A stretch of 64,000 bases of DNA. Source: JAJRXC01 sp047639555 (GTDB taxonomy: Bacteria; Actinomycetota; Acidimicrobiia; Acidimicrobiales; Aldehydirespiratoraceae). Made by a program: the position numbers and the translations under genes. This document shows, one piece after another, positions 44,813 through 53,865 of the stretch. The stretch is taken from positions 1 through 64,000 of the forward strand of contig JBLIOE010000001.1 of assembly GCA_047639555.1 (NCBI GenBank), read 5' to 3'. Every line of letters starts with the position of its first letter. Within the stretch, counting starts at the first letter, position 1. The notes under the pieces were generated by a model, which was not told where the DNA came from, searched no databases, and saw nothing but the letters and a program-made list of their open reading frames with translations.

Positions 44813-46189
44813 GTGATCCGCCTCTACGACACTCTTACTGGCGAAGTGCGCCCACTCGAACAGCGTGACGCCGGCAAACTCTCGCTCTACGCCTGCGGCC
44901 CGACCGTCTACGACCATCCCCATCTCGGCCATGCCCGCCAAGCGATGACCTACGACATCATCCGGCGATATCTCGAGTGGACGGGGGTCGACGTCCACCA
45001 CGTCGCCAACGTCACCGACATCGACGACAACATCATCAATCGGGCGAACCGAGAGGGCTCGACCGAGCCCGAGATCGCGGCAACGTGGAAAGACATCTAC
45101 GACACTGCCATCTTCGATTCGCTGGGGATCCTTCGACCCCATGACCGGCCTCACGCGACCGACTACGTCGATGAGATGGTGGCGTTCATTCAGACGTTGA
45201 TGGACAACGGGAGCGCCTACGCCAACGCCACCGGCGTCTATCTCCGGGTGCATTTGGTTGAGGACTATGGCGGCCTTGTCGATCGATCACTCGACGACCT
45301 TCGTGAAGGCGCCGGTGCTCGAGTCGAGGTCGACGACAATAAGGAAGACCCGCTCGACTTCGCGCTCTGGAAGGCGGCCAAACCCGGCGAACCCACGTGG
45401 GCATCACCGTGGGGCGATGGCCGACCCGGCTGGCACATCGAATGTGTGGCGATGAGCCTCGACGTACTCGGCGACGGCTTCGACCTCCACGGCGGCGGCA
45501 CCGATCTGGTTTTCCCGCATCACACCAACGAACGGGCCGAAGCAATCGCGGCGGGCCGCGAGTTCGCCCGCCATTGGATGCACAACGCGATGTTGAACAT
45601 CGGCGGCGAGAAGATGTCGAAGTCGCTCGGCAACTTCACAACGATCCAAGCACTCCTCGACGAGCACCCGCTCAACGGACGCGCGCTGCGCCTCCTCCTC
45701 CTGCAGACGCACTATCGCAAGACGATGGAGATCAACGCCGATGTGATGGCTCAGGCTCGGGCCGCGATCGAACGTATCGACGCGATGGCTCGCAAGGCCA
45801 CCGCCGCCGGCGTCACCGCCGACGGACCGGAGCGAGAGACCGCGGCCGTCGACACGTTTCGCGCCGCGATGGACAACGATATGGGCACCCCCGAAGCGGT
45901 TGCCACCATCTTCGAGACCGTCCGCCGCGCCAACGCCGCCCTCGATGCAGGCGATGATGCGGCCGCCCTCGTAGCAACCGTTCATGATCTGGCCGGCGCA
46001 CTGGGTCTGCCCGTGGGCCACACCGCAACCGGTGACGACGACGCGGAAATCGACGAGCTTGTCGCCGCCCGCACCGAGGCAAGATTGGCCAAGGACTTCG
46101 CCGAAGCCGACCGCGTCCGAGACGAATTGACGTCTCGCAACATCATCGTGGAAGACACACCATCTGGCCCGGTCTGGCACCGCGGTTAA
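44813..46189 (+). CDS. cysS: Cysteinyl-tRNA synthetase
   Basis: Class I aminoacyl-tRNA synthetase of 458 residues charging tRNA-Cys. It has LYACGPTVYDHPHLGHARQA (zinc ligand and HIGH-type motif), NVTDIDDNIINRA, HIECVAMS, DLHGGGTDLVFPHH and KMSKSLGNF, with the C-terminal DALR-type helical domain. GTG at 44813, preceded by GGAG. It lies 13 bases behind its paralogue mshC. A serine hydrolase follows nine bases later with its own -10 element. Confidence 0.95.
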   Translation: MIRLYDTLTGEVRPLEQRDAGKLSLYACGPTVYDHPHLGHARQAMTYDIIRRYLEWTGVDVHHVANVTDIDDNIINRANREGSTEPEIAATWKDIYDTAIFDSLGILRPHDRPHATDYVDEMVAFIQTLMDNGSAYANATGVYLRVHLVEDYGGLVDRSLDDLREGAGARVEVDDNKEDPLDFALWKAAKPGEPTWASPWGDGRPGWHIECVAMSLDVLGDGFDLHGGGTDLVFPHHTNERAEAIAAGREFARHWMHNAMLNIGGEKMSKSLGNFTTIQALLDEHPLNGRALRLLLLQTHYRKTMEINADVMAQARAAIERIDAMARKATAAGVTADGPERETAAVDTFRAAMDNDMGTPEAVATIFETVRRANAALDAGDDAAALVATVHDLAGALGLPVGHTATGDDDAEIDELVAARTEARLAKDFAEADRVRDELTSRNIIVEDTPSGPVWHRG

Positions 46190-46198
46190 CGTCGCCCG

Positions 46199-47278
46199 AT
46201 GGCCGTCTTCGATCCGCCAAACCAACTCCTCTCACTCCCCTCGCAACCTGCGGGCACTCCGTGGCCGACGGCTGATTGGCCAATTGGTCCGCTCCCCACG
46301 ACGGTCGACGCCGCCGCGCTCAACACACTGCTCGATCGAGCATTCGGGGCAAGCCCAGAGCCGCAGTTCGGCGAGTCATACGCCACCGTCGTGATCCAGG
46401 GTGGCCGTCTGATCGTCGAGCGCTACGGACCGGGCACCGACGCGTCCACGCCGCTGCTGTCCTGGTCGATGGCCAAGTCGATCACCCATGCATTGCTCGG
46501 CGTACTCGTCGACCAGGGCCGCATTGACCCTGACGGGCCGGCGGGAATCCCCGAGTGGGGACCCGACGACCCACGGACGGCCACCACGTTGCGACAGATG
46601 CTTCGTATGACCGACGGTCTCGAGTTCAACGAGGCCTACGCGCTCCCCGAAGATGGCGGGGAAGCCGCCTGGTCGCACTGCATCGACATGCTCTTCGGCG
46701 CGGGCATCGACGACCCCGCGGCCTACACCGCGGCACGGCCACTCGCCCATGAGCCCGGCACCGTCTTCAACTATTCGAGCGGTACCACCAACCTCGTAGC
46801 CCGCCGAATCGGCGAGGTCATCGGCCACGGCGACGAAGCCCGCGCCTGGATGCACGAGCATCTGTTCGCGCCCATCGGCATGCACTCGGCCGATCCGACA
46901 TTCGATCAGTCGGGGAACTTCGTCGGCTCCTCCTACCTGCATGCCACGGCCCAAGATTGGGCTCGGTTCGGGCTCCTCTACCTTCGCGGCGGCACCTGGG
47001 ACGGCCGCCAACTCATCCCGGCCGACTGGGTCGACACGGCCCGAGCCACTCGAGCGCGAGACGACAACGGCGGCGAGTACGGCGAACACTGGTGGACCTA
47101 CCCCGACGGCCGGGGACGGTTCTTCGCGAGCGGCTTCGAATGGCAACGCGTTGCGTGTGTTCCGTCGCTCGATCTTGTTGTCGTACGCCTCGGAAAGACC
47201 TCAGAAGAGGACTACCCGGTGCTTGTTTCCTGGTTCGACGACCTGATCGACCTCTTCGACCCCAGTGAGGACTGCTGA
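46199..47278 (+). CDS. Serine hydrolase, class C beta-lactamase-like
   Basis: A 359-residue penicillin-binding-protein/beta-lactamase-fold hydrolase. Catalytic SxxK is SMAK in LLSWSMAKSITHALLG, the Tyr motif is YSSG, and the third motif region is FFASGFEWQRV. No signal peptide is seen, so it is probably a cytoplasmic esterase or amidase. A TAACGT element six bases before the ATG suggests a leaderless mRNA. Its last 67 bases overlap the convergent transporter gene. Confidence 0.85.
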   Translation: MAVFDPPNQLLSLPSQPAGTPWPTADWPIGPLPTTVDAAALNTLLDRAFGASPEPQFGESYATVVIQGGRLIVERYGPGTDASTPLLSWSMAKSITHALLGVLVDQGRIDPDGPAGIPEWGPDDPRTATTLRQMLRMTDGLEFNEAYALPEDGGEAAWSHCIDMLFGAGIDDPAAYTAARPLAHEPGTVFNYSSGTTNLVARRIGEVIGHGDEARAWMHEHLFAPIGMHSADPTFDQSGNFVGSSYLHATAQDWARFGLLYLRGGTWDGRQLIPADWVDTARATRARDDNGGEYGEHWWTYPDGRGRFFASGFEWQRVACVPSLDLVVVRLGKTSEEDYPVLVSWFDDLIDLFDPSEDC

Positions 47279-48168
47279 GATCCACTGAGATCAGCCCGCC
47301 GCACGGCGAGTAGCGCGCCGGCGAGGAGCAGTAACTCACCGATCACGAGGGTCGAGCCGGGCAGTGTCCACGTCGCGAGATGTACGAACACGAACGCCGC
47401 CAGCGGCTCAACCACAAGGAGCTGACCGGCCAGCGAGCGCTGCACGTTGACGACCCCGGTGTTCCACAGCGTGGCGGCCAGCCACGACGGGACGATTGCC
47501 AGAAAAAGTCCACCGATGATCAGGCGTCCGCCGGCCCCGGTCGACCCCGCCAAGAACCCGACAGCCAGTAGCGGAACCGCCCACACCCCGCACGCGACAC
47601 CAATCGCGCTGGACCACCGAGCGGGCGAGACCTGCGGGTTCTCCCGGAGGAAGTCAGTCAGGTGGAACGCATAGGCACAGAACCCGAGGACACCGGCCGC
47701 CGCGATGAGCAAGCCTGCGACGAGCACCCATGGAGACGACGCCGGAGCATCGCGAAACGATGACACGTGAATGACGAGGTGCGAGACCACCGTAAGGACC
47801 AGCGACGGAATGAGTGGGCGGAGCGACTCGCCGTCGCGCCGCGCGCCGAACGACGCGTAGACCAGCGGGACCGAGCCAACGACCGCAATCGTGGGCCCGG
47901 CGCCGACGAGGTCGATCGCAATGACCTCTGACAGATACAACCCGACGGAACCGCCGGCCGCGTGAAGGATGGCGACTCGCCACGGCACCCAGCCAAAGCC
48001 GCCGCTGCGGCTGAGAAGGGCGAGTGACACGAGCCCAAAGAAGCCGAACCGGACGCCGGTGATCATCGCGGGGCTGGTGTCGTCGAGCAGCGCCGCGGCC
48101 CCAAAAGAGGTGCCCCAGCACACGCCGGCAAGGCTCAGTGCAGTAATCGGACTCGGCGAACGGCGCAT
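47212..48168 (-). CDS. EamA/DMT family transporter
   Basis: A 318-residue membrane protein with about ten hydrophobic segments and two EamA repeats (ALSLAGVCWGTSFGAAALLD; SLAGQLLVVEPLAAFVFVHL). Such proteins export amino acids or other small metabolites. The last 22 residues are hydrophilic and overlap the convergent serine hydrolase. It is divergent from an Lrp/AsnC regulator, a common arrangement for amino-acid exporters, so an amino-acid substrate is a reasonable inference. Confidence 0.82.
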   Translation of the reverse strand: MRRSPSPITALSLAGVCWGTSFGAAALLDDTSPAMITGVRFGFFGLVSLALLSRSGGFGWVPWRVAILHAAGGSVGLYLSEVIAIDLVGAGPTIAVVGSVPLVYASFGARRDGESLRPLIPSLVLTVVSHLVIHVSSFRDAPASSPWVLVAGLLIAAAGVLGFCAYAFHLTDFLRENPQVSPARWSSAIGVACGVWAVPLLAVGFLAGSTGAGGRLIIGGLFLAIVPSWLAATLWNTGVVNVQRSLAGQLLVVEPLAAFVFVHLATWTLPGSTLVIGELLLLAGALLAVRRADLSGSQQSSLGSKRSIRSSNQETSTG

Positions 48169-48278
48169 CCGAGCAGTGTGCCCGAAATGGGGCGCACGAA
48201 CCGTGTGAAATCGCTACACTTCACCCGCTGAGAGCATGATTCTGCTACTTATTCAATTTCTTTGGCATACTTCTGCGT

Positions 48279-48728
48279 ATGAATACACTCGACGCGATCG
48301 ATCGACGAATTATTGAAGTCGTACGAGCCGACGGCCGTATTTCCGTCAACGATCTCGCCGAGGCGGTCGGGCTCTCCCCATCACCCACATTGCGGCGGCT
48401 ACGCAGACTCGAAGCGGACGGCGTGATCACGGGCTACGCCGCCATCGTTGCTCCCGATGCCATCGAACGCGGGTTCAGCGTGTGGGTGACGGCTCGCCTC
48501 GCCGCCGGTGAGCCGACCGACCAGACCGCCTTCGAGGAAGGCATGCGGTCGATCAAAGCGATCACCGAAGCGCACCACGTCACCGGAGACGTCGACTATC
48601 TGATCCGGGTCGATGTGAAGGATCTCGCCGCCTATGACCACGTCATCCGTAACGATCTTGCGCTACTCCCAGGCAACGCTCACATCACGAGTTATGTCGT
48701 GACGAGTTCGGTGCTCGATCCGCGCTAG
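48279..48728 (+). CDS. Lrp/AsnC family transcriptional regulator
   Basis: A 149-residue regulator: N-terminal helix-turn-helix (LDAIDRRIIEVVRADGRISV, then LAEAVGLSPSPTLRRLRRL) and a C-terminal RAM ligand-binding domain (AHHVTGDVDYLIRVDVKDL). Divergent from the EamA exporter with a 110-base AT-rich gap, so it probably controls that gene and itself. Its stop overlaps the next convergent gene by four bases. Confidence 0.92.
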   Translation: MNTLDAIDRRIIEVVRADGRISVNDLAEAVGLSPSPTLRRLRRLEADGVITGYAAIVAPDAIERGFSVWVTARLAAGEPTDQTAFEEGMRSIKAITEAHHVTGDVDYLIRVDVKDLAAYDHVIRNDLALLPGNAHITSYVVTSSVLDPR

Positions 48729-50263
48729 TTCGTGGCGATCGGGTCGCCGAGCGCATAGATCCAACCGGCGCGAGTGCCAACGATGATTCGGCCGTCCCAG
48801 ACCCCGGGGGTGGACTCGATGCAGCCACCAAGGGTGACCTCCCATAACAACGGAGGGTCGACCGAGGTATCGCTCACATCGAAGCCGCGCAGGACGCCAT
48901 TGCAGTCCCCCTGGATCCAGACATCATCAACGATGACCGGCGATTGCCACGTTGGCCCGGCGAGTTTCTTGGACCAGCGTTCCTCGCCGGTGTCGCGGTC
49001 GAGCCCGAGAATCTTCCCAGTGTCCGTGGGCACGATAAGGAGATCGCGATGCAAACCAGGCGTGGCCCAGACACCCGAGTCGAGCCGGGGACGCTCGTCG
49101 ACACCCCACACCAACGGATCGTCAGGATTCGACGGATCGAGTTTGATGATCTGACCGACCTCCTGGCTGCGGGCGTTGCCCCGTTCGTATTCGACGCCGG
49201 CATAAATCATGCCTTCCTCGTCGATGACGAGCGTGGCGTCGATGTCGTCGCCGGCCCAGTAGCGGAACACGCGGGTCGGCTCGACGCCTTCCTTCAATCC
49301 GGTGATATCCCAGCCTTGAATCAGGCCACCAGAGTTGGCGAAGTAGACGACGTTGCCCGACATCGCGACCGAGTTCTCGATCGAGACATTGCCACCGACC
49401 GCCCGTAACAACTCGTCGTCCCAGCCTGGCGTATTGAAGACCAGCTCGGGATCCACCTGCACCCGTCCGTCAGCGTCGTAGCTGCGATTGAGCTTGACGA
49501 TGTGGAACTGCGAGTTCTCACCGCCGATGAACAAGTGATCGTCGACAATGAGGCCGGCGCCGTCCCAGTCGTTGTTCCACTTCGTTGGTGAAACATCAGT
49601 GGCCGCCAGCGCCCACAGTTCTTCGGGCTCGTCGCGATCAAACGCCACCACCCGGTAGAAGTTGTCGCGGCTGCCGGTATAGAGCAGCGGATAGCCATCG
49701 GGGTCGATCGTGACCGAACCCTTGATGATGTCGCCCGTCGGAAAGTCGGGAAGGAGCCGAGTCCCGTCGTCGGCGTTTAAGAAATGCACGTCTCGGCTGT
49801 ACGCACCAACCGCAACCCAGGTCTCCCCTTTGTGCTCGAAGATCGATGGTTGTCCGGTCCACCCCGACCCGCACCAGGTGATCGACTCACTACCCACTGA
49901 CGAGTTCGAACACATCGCGCCGTCTTCCGGGAACCGCCAGACAACCTCTGGCGCGACGGGCACCGGGCCACCGCCATAGAAGGTTCGGGTCGGGTTCCCG
50001 CGGAAGGTGAGTAGCCCCTCGACCGTGTCACCCCATGGTTGCCCCGAGGAGGCCGGGTCGACCCAGCCGTCGTAGGGCGGCTCCGTCGTGGTCGTTGTGG
50101 TTGTGGTTGTGGTCGTTGATGCGATGGTTGTTGTTGTTCCCTCGTCGGGCGTGACGGGAGCGGCATCGTTCTGGCCCGCCGGTGGCGGCCAGATGAGCGT
50201 GAGCCCGAGCAGCGCGCCAACAACCGCAAGACCCACGTTCACGCGGCGGATGAAGCGGCTCAA
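48725..50263 (-). CDS. Exported PQQ-like beta-propeller protein
   Basis: A 512-residue protein with an N-terminal membrane anchor (VNVGLAVVGALLGLTLIWPP), a Thr-only linker of eleven Thr before EPP, and a propeller of PQQ/quinoprotein-like repeats (GKILGLDRDTGEERWSKKL, GRIIVGTRAGWIYALGD). Several Cys (MCSNSS, TWCGSG, GDCNG, GGCIES) may form disulfides. No catalytic PQQ ligands were identified, so it may be a scaffold or sensor. The start is probably TTG 50263; the in-frame GTG 21 bases later is equally possible. Confidence 0.72.
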   Translation of the reverse strand: MSRFIRRVNVGLAVVGALLGLTLIWPPPAGQNDAAPVTPDEGTTTTIASTTTTTTTTTTTEPPYDGWVDPASSGQPWGDTVEGLLTFRGNPTRTFYGGGPVPVAPEVVWRFPEDGAMCSNSSVGSESITWCGSGWTGQPSIFEHKGETWVAVGAYSRDVHFLNADDGTRLLPDFPTGDIIKGSVTIDPDGYPLLYTGSRDNFYRVVAFDRDEPEELWALAATDVSPTKWNNDWDGAGLIVDDHLFIGGENSQFHIVKLNRSYDADGRVQVDPELVFNTPGWDDELLRAVGGNVSIENSVAMSGNVVYFANSGGLIQGWDITGLKEGVEPTRVFRYWAGDDIDATLVIDEEGMIYAGVEYERGNARSQEVGQIIKLDPSNPDDPLVWGVDERPRLDSGVWATPGLHRDLLIVPTDTGKILGLDRDTGEERWSKKLAGPTWQSPVIVDDVWIQGDCNGVLRGFDVSDTSVDPPLLWEVTLGGCIESTPGVWDGRIIVGTRAGWIYALGDPIATN

Positions 50264-51042
50264 ACGACCAGGCGAAGTTGTTGAACCGTAGGCTCAGACA
50301 TGTGCAGGCCCGCCCCGTCCCCGAGCGCCGTGTTTTGCTGTGGCGAGGCGCCACTCGAGCCTGCGCGGTATGTGGCCGCCGGAAGCTGACCCGCCGATGG
50401 GTGGCGCTCTGTCCCGAGTGTCCGCGCTGTGGTTTCGTGTTCGAGCGCCAGCCCGGGCACTTCGTTGGCGCTGTCGGTATGAGCACCATTCTGACCTTTG
50501 GGCTGATGTTGATCACTCTCGTCGCTGGAGTGGCGATCATGTTCCCCGACGTCAGAGCGCTTCCGCTGCTCGCTGTCATGTGGCCGATTGCGATCCTCGT
50601 GCCGATCCTCTTCCACCCCACCGCGAAGACGCTCTGGGTGGCCGTCGACCTCCTCATGAACCCGCTCGAGCCCGGTGAGGCCATCGGAGAAACCGAGGAA
50701 AGCGCGTCGGAGTAACGGCGATCGAACCGACGACACCTCGTCGGGAATCGCGTCGAGTTCACGCTTAGGCGACCAGTCGGCACTCGCTGACGGAGAAACC
50801 GATTCGACGGAAACGTCTGCTGCTTCCAGAGCTTCGGCTGGTTCGGGCGGGGGCCGACGGTCGACAAGAGTCCAGCCCGACGGCGGTTTGGACCGAGTCA
50901 GGTGCAGCTCACACATGGGCGTGCCATAACACTCACCGTCGGGGTCATCGAGGGCAACCACTTCGGCGCGACGGTCCGCCCGGAGCATCAGGAGCACGCC
51001 GGTCCGGGAGCGGGAGCATCCAGGACGAGCACACGAGGCCAT
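50260..51042 (-). CDS. DUF3499-like protein with abnormal antisense C-terminal extension
   Basis: The first about 60 residues are DUF3499-like (MASCARPGCSRSRTGVLLML, CYGTPMCELH, GWTLVDRRP) with paired Cys suited to metal binding. A TACCTT element six bases before the ATG at 51042 supports the start. The frame has no stop until 50260, giving 260 residues, but the last 145 or so are antisense to the DUF983 gene and very hydrophilic. DUF3499 proteins are usually close to 110-130 residues, so a lost stop codon or an error near 50715 is possible. Confidence 0.6.
   Translation of the reverse strand: MASCARPGCSRSRTGVLLMLRADRRAEVVALDDPDGECYGTPMCELHLTRSKPPSGWTLVDRRPPPEPAEALEAADVSVESVSPSASADWSPKRELDAIPDEVSSVRSPLLRRAFLGFSDGLTGLERVHEEVDGHPERLRGGVEEDRHEDRNRPHDSEQRKRSDVGEHDRHSSDESDQHQPKGQNGAHTDSANEVPGLALEHETTARTLGTERHPSAGQLPAATYRAGSSGASPQQNTALGDGAGLHMSEPTVQQLRLVV
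50302..50715 (+). CDS. DUF983-like zinc-ribbon membrane protein
   Basis: A 137-residue protein: N-terminal Cys-rich part with CAVCG and CPECPRCGF (zinc ribbon), then FERQPGHFVGAVGM and two membrane helices, as in the DUF983 family. Function unknown. GTG 50302 is preferred because TAGGCT lies seven bases upstream. The minus-strand DUF3499-like frame runs through this entire gene without a stop. Confidence 0.75.
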   Translation: MQARPVPERRVLLWRGATRACAVCGRRKLTRRWVALCPECPRCGFVFERQPGHFVGAVGMSTILTFGLMLITLVAGVAIMFPDVRALPLLAVMWPIAILVPILFHPTAKTLWVAVDLLMNPLEPGEAIGETEESASE

Positions 51043-51106
51043 GGGCCGAAGGTAATGTCGAGACAGGCCCAACCGGTGGACGGCCACCGTGAGTAACATC
51101 GCGACG

Positions 51107-51787
51107 ATGATCGTGGCCTTCGATGCAGACGACACCTTGTGGCACAACGAGGACTTGTTCGACGAGTCTCACCGCTCGTTGGAGCGCCTGCTGTCGCCGT
51201 GGGGTGATGCCGACACGATCTCTTCACTGCTGTTCGAGGTCGAGATGCGCAACCTCGCCCGGTATGGCTATGGCGCAAAATCATTCATGCTGTCGATGAC
51301 CGAGACCGCCATCGACGTGTCCGGCGGCGAAGTCAGCGCCGCGACCATCACCGAAATTCTCGCACTCGGTCACGCCATCCTCGACCGCCCAACCGAACTA
51401 TTACCGGGTGTTCTTGAAGTGCTCGAGTCGCTCCGTCATCACACTCTGATGTTGATCACAAAGGGCGACCTCTACGCCCAGCACGCCCGGATTGACGACA
51501 GCGGGCTCGCCGATCACTTCTGGCGAATCGAGGTCGTTGCCGAGAAGAGCGCCGACACCTATCGACGCCTACTCGACCTGCACGATGTGCCCCTCGACGA
51601 CTTCGTCATGGTCGGCAACTCGTTGCGGTCCGACGTGTTGCCGGTAATCGAACTTGGCGGCCGCGGCGTACACGTGCCCTATCACCTCACCTGGGCGCAT
51701 GAGGCCGCCCACGACGACCACCCGCACGACGTTCCCACCCTCGAACGCCTCACCGACCTGCCCCAACTTCTGGAGACCTGGACGTGA
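51107..51787 (+). CDS. HAD family hydrolase
   Basis: A 226-residue HAD phosphatase: motif I VAFDADDTLWHNE, motif II Thr in LMLITKGD, motif III Lys in EVVAEKSAD, motif IV VMVGNSLRSDVLP. Substrate unknown. ATG 51107 is preferred over the in-frame GTG 18 bases earlier, because TAACAT sits seven bases before the ATG. The stop overlaps the next frame (GTGA). Confidence 0.85.
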   Translation: MIVAFDADDTLWHNEDLFDESHRSLERLLSPWGDADTISSLLFEVEMRNLARYGYGAKSFMLSMTETAIDVSGGEVSAATITEILALGHAILDRPTELLPGVLEVLESLRHHTLMLITKGDLYAQHARIDDSGLADHFWRIEVVAEKSADTYRRLLDLHDVPLDDFVMVGNSLRSDVLPVIELGGRGVHVPYHLTWAHEAAHDDHPHDVPTLERLTDLPQLLETWT

Positions 51788-51987
51788 CGACTTGGCACCT
51801 CGCTCAGTTCAATGTTGGTCAGCTCCGCGCGCCGATCGAACATCCCGACTCCGCGGGTTTCGCCGACAATCTCGATCCGATCGACACCCGAGCTGAAGAC
51901 CGATTGACCGCGCTGCAAACCAACGAGCCAAACCACGAAGCGTTCACATTCATGCTGACCTTCTCGCTGCCCGCCCAATCTCACTAA
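51784..51987 (+). pseudogene. Truncated DUF3291-like gene
   Basis: A 67-residue frame overlapping the HAD gene end. Its first half (TTWHLAQFNVGQLRAPIEHP then FADNLDPID) matches the start of DUF3291 proteins, which are usually about 140-150 residues. The remainder does not follow the family and the gene ends early. It looks like a deletion derivative; a short expressed protein cannot be excluded. Confidence 0.55.
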
Positions 51988-52367
51988 TGCGGCGCCTCAC
52001 GCCGGCCGAGCTCGACGCGTACGACGTCATCGATCGCTCGCTCGCCGAACGAGTCCGAATCGTGCCGGTGCCGTTTTTGGCCCCCGGCGCATCCGGCATG
52101 ACGATCGGCCGTTTCATTTTCTTGACTAGCGATCCAGATCAGCTCGGCGGGCGCGAGCTCCTCGCCCACGAACTCGTGCATGTGCGTCAGTTCGCCGAGC
52201 TCGGATTCCTGCGATTCCTCTTCCATTACCTACGTGACTACGGCCGATGCCTGCGTGAGCTCCGCAAACATCGAGCGGCGTATCTCGCGATTCCCGCCGA
52301 AGAACGTGCACGAGCGGAAGCCGCCGTGTGGCAGGCCCGACGCAAGGACATCGCCGCTCCCGGGTGA
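51987..52367 (+). CDS. Small HExxH zinc-protease-like protein
   Basis: A 126-residue protein with the zinc-binding helix ELLAHELVHVRQFAELGF, as in DUF4157-type metallopeptidase-like domains, and a basic C-terminal helix region. No signal peptide. A proteolytic role is unproven; such short domains are often stand-alone. The ATG overlaps the last base of the preceding frame's stop codon. Confidence 0.65.
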   Translation: MRRLTPAELDAYDVIDRSLAERVRIVPVPFLAPGASGMTIGRFIFLTSDPDQLGGRELLAHELVHVRQFAELGFLRFLFHYLRDYGRCLRELRKHRAAYLAIPAEERARAEAAVWQARRKDIAAPG

Positions 52368-52419
52368 CGCCCGTCATATCCGCACGCCGTGTCGACCGCG
52401 CGCTCCTACCCTCCAAGCG

Positions 52420-53865
52420 GTGAGTTTCCTCGACCCCCCGGCCCGGCAGTTCTCGCCGCGGGTGATCCAGGTCGTGGCGCTCATCGGCGTTGCCGCCAGC
52501 TCATTCACGATCACCGTGCTGTCGGCCGCCCTCCCTGACATTGCCGACGACCTCGGCTCAACCACCAGCACCATCACATGGGTGATCGCGGGGCCACTGC
52601 TCGCTTTCGCCGTGTTCACACCTATGGCCGGGAAGCTCGGCGACCTCTACGGCCATCGCCGCATATACCTCATTGGTTTCAGCGCGGCCGCGGTGATGTC
52701 ATTCGTCACGGCGGCCGCGCCGAGCGCAGGCTTTCTGATCGCAGCCCGCATTGTCACGCAAGCCTTCTCTTCTTCGACCGGGCCGTCCGCCCTCGCGATC
52801 ATGATGAAGGCATTTCCGGCCGACGAACGCACCTCGGTGGCGGGCGTTTGGAGCGCCGTGCTCGCAGCATCCCCCGCGCTCGGCGTAATCATCGGCGGTC
52901 CACTGATCGACGCGACCAGTTGGCGAACCCTCTTCATCGTGCAGGGAATCGGCATGGCGGTAGCCGTCATCGTCTGTGCCCGAGTGCTGCCGGAGAGCGA
53001 ACGTCGAAGCGACCTCACGTTCGATCTCCTCGGCGGGCTGCTCCTTTCTGTCGGCATCGCGACGGTCCTCGTCCCGCTCAATCGGGCGGGAGCACTCGGA
53101 TGGGACCACCCCGCCGTTTGGGGTGGCCTCCTCGTCTCGCCGATCGCATTCATCCTCTTCGTTCGCTGGGAACGAAGAACGCCACATCCACTCATCGAGC
53201 TCGAGTTGCTCGCCCAGCGAAATGTGTCGCTGCCGTTGATCAGTCAGCTCTTCCTCAACGGCCCGTACATGGCCGGACTTGTCCTTACTTCGCTGATGCT
53301 GGGCGCCGACGCGACCTTTGCCTTCACAACCACCGCTATCTCACTTCTCATCCTTCCCCGGCCGCTCATGTTCGCGGTCGGAGCGTGGCTCGCGAACCGA
53401 TTAGTTGGCCGCTTTGGCGGCCGCAACGTCGTGGTTATTGGGTGCCTTTCGATCGCGGTCGCGTTGGCGTTGATCGGAGTCGGCGCGGTCAACGGCTCGA
53501 TCGGGTTCGTGGTCGCCGGTGTCGCCCTCGCGGGCGCGGGCAGCGGCATCGCTCGCCCACCGATCATCGCCGCGCTTACCGAAGCCGTTGGCGAACGCGA
53601 CATGGGCGTCGGCACCGGGATGCTCAACATGACAGGCCAGATCGGCGCTGCGGCCGGAATCAGCTTGCTCTCAGCGCTCGTCACCGAAGGCTCAACGCCG
53701 GAGCGGTTCCTTCTCGTGTTCCTTATTGCCGCCGGCGTCGCCCTGTTATCAATCGTGACGGCGGGCGGCATCCGATTCCCGGATACCGCCCCAACCTCGA
53801 AACCAACGCCGTCGCCGGTCGCTCCTTACACAGCCACAATCGACGATCCGCGTTGGCGTCAGTAG
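52420..53865 (+). CDS. MFS (DHA2-type) transporter
   Basis: A 481-residue major facilitator with about 14 hydrophobic segments. Motif A is GKLGDLYGHRRIYLIGF, motif C-like SPALGVIIGGPLIDAT, and SWRTLFIVQGIG follows. The DHA2 group are proton-driven drug or metabolite exporters. GTG 52420 is chosen since FLDPPARQFSPRVIQVVALI leads directly into TM1. Its end overlaps the convergent dehydrogenase by seven bases. Confidence 0.87.
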   Translation: MSFLDPPARQFSPRVIQVVALIGVAASSFTITVLSAALPDIADDLGSTTSTITWVIAGPLLAFAVFTPMAGKLGDLYGHRRIYLIGFSAAAVMSFVTAAAPSAGFLIAARIVTQAFSSSTGPSALAIMMKAFPADERTSVAGVWSAVLAASPALGVIIGGPLIDATSWRTLFIVQGIGMAVAVIVCARVLPESERRSDLTFDLLGGLLLSVGIATVLVPLNRAGALGWDHPAVWGGLLVSPIAFILFVRWERRTPHPLIELELLAQRNVSLPLISQLFLNGPYMAGLVLTSLMLGADATFAFTTTAISLLILPRPLMFAVGAWLANRLVGRFGGRNVVVIGCLSIAVALALIGVGAVNGSIGFVVAGVALAGAGSGIARPPIIAALTEAVGERDMGVGTGMLNMTGQIGAAAGISLLSALVTEGSTPERFLLVFLIAAGVALLSIVTAGGIRFPDTAPTSKPTPSPVAPYTATIDDPRWRQ

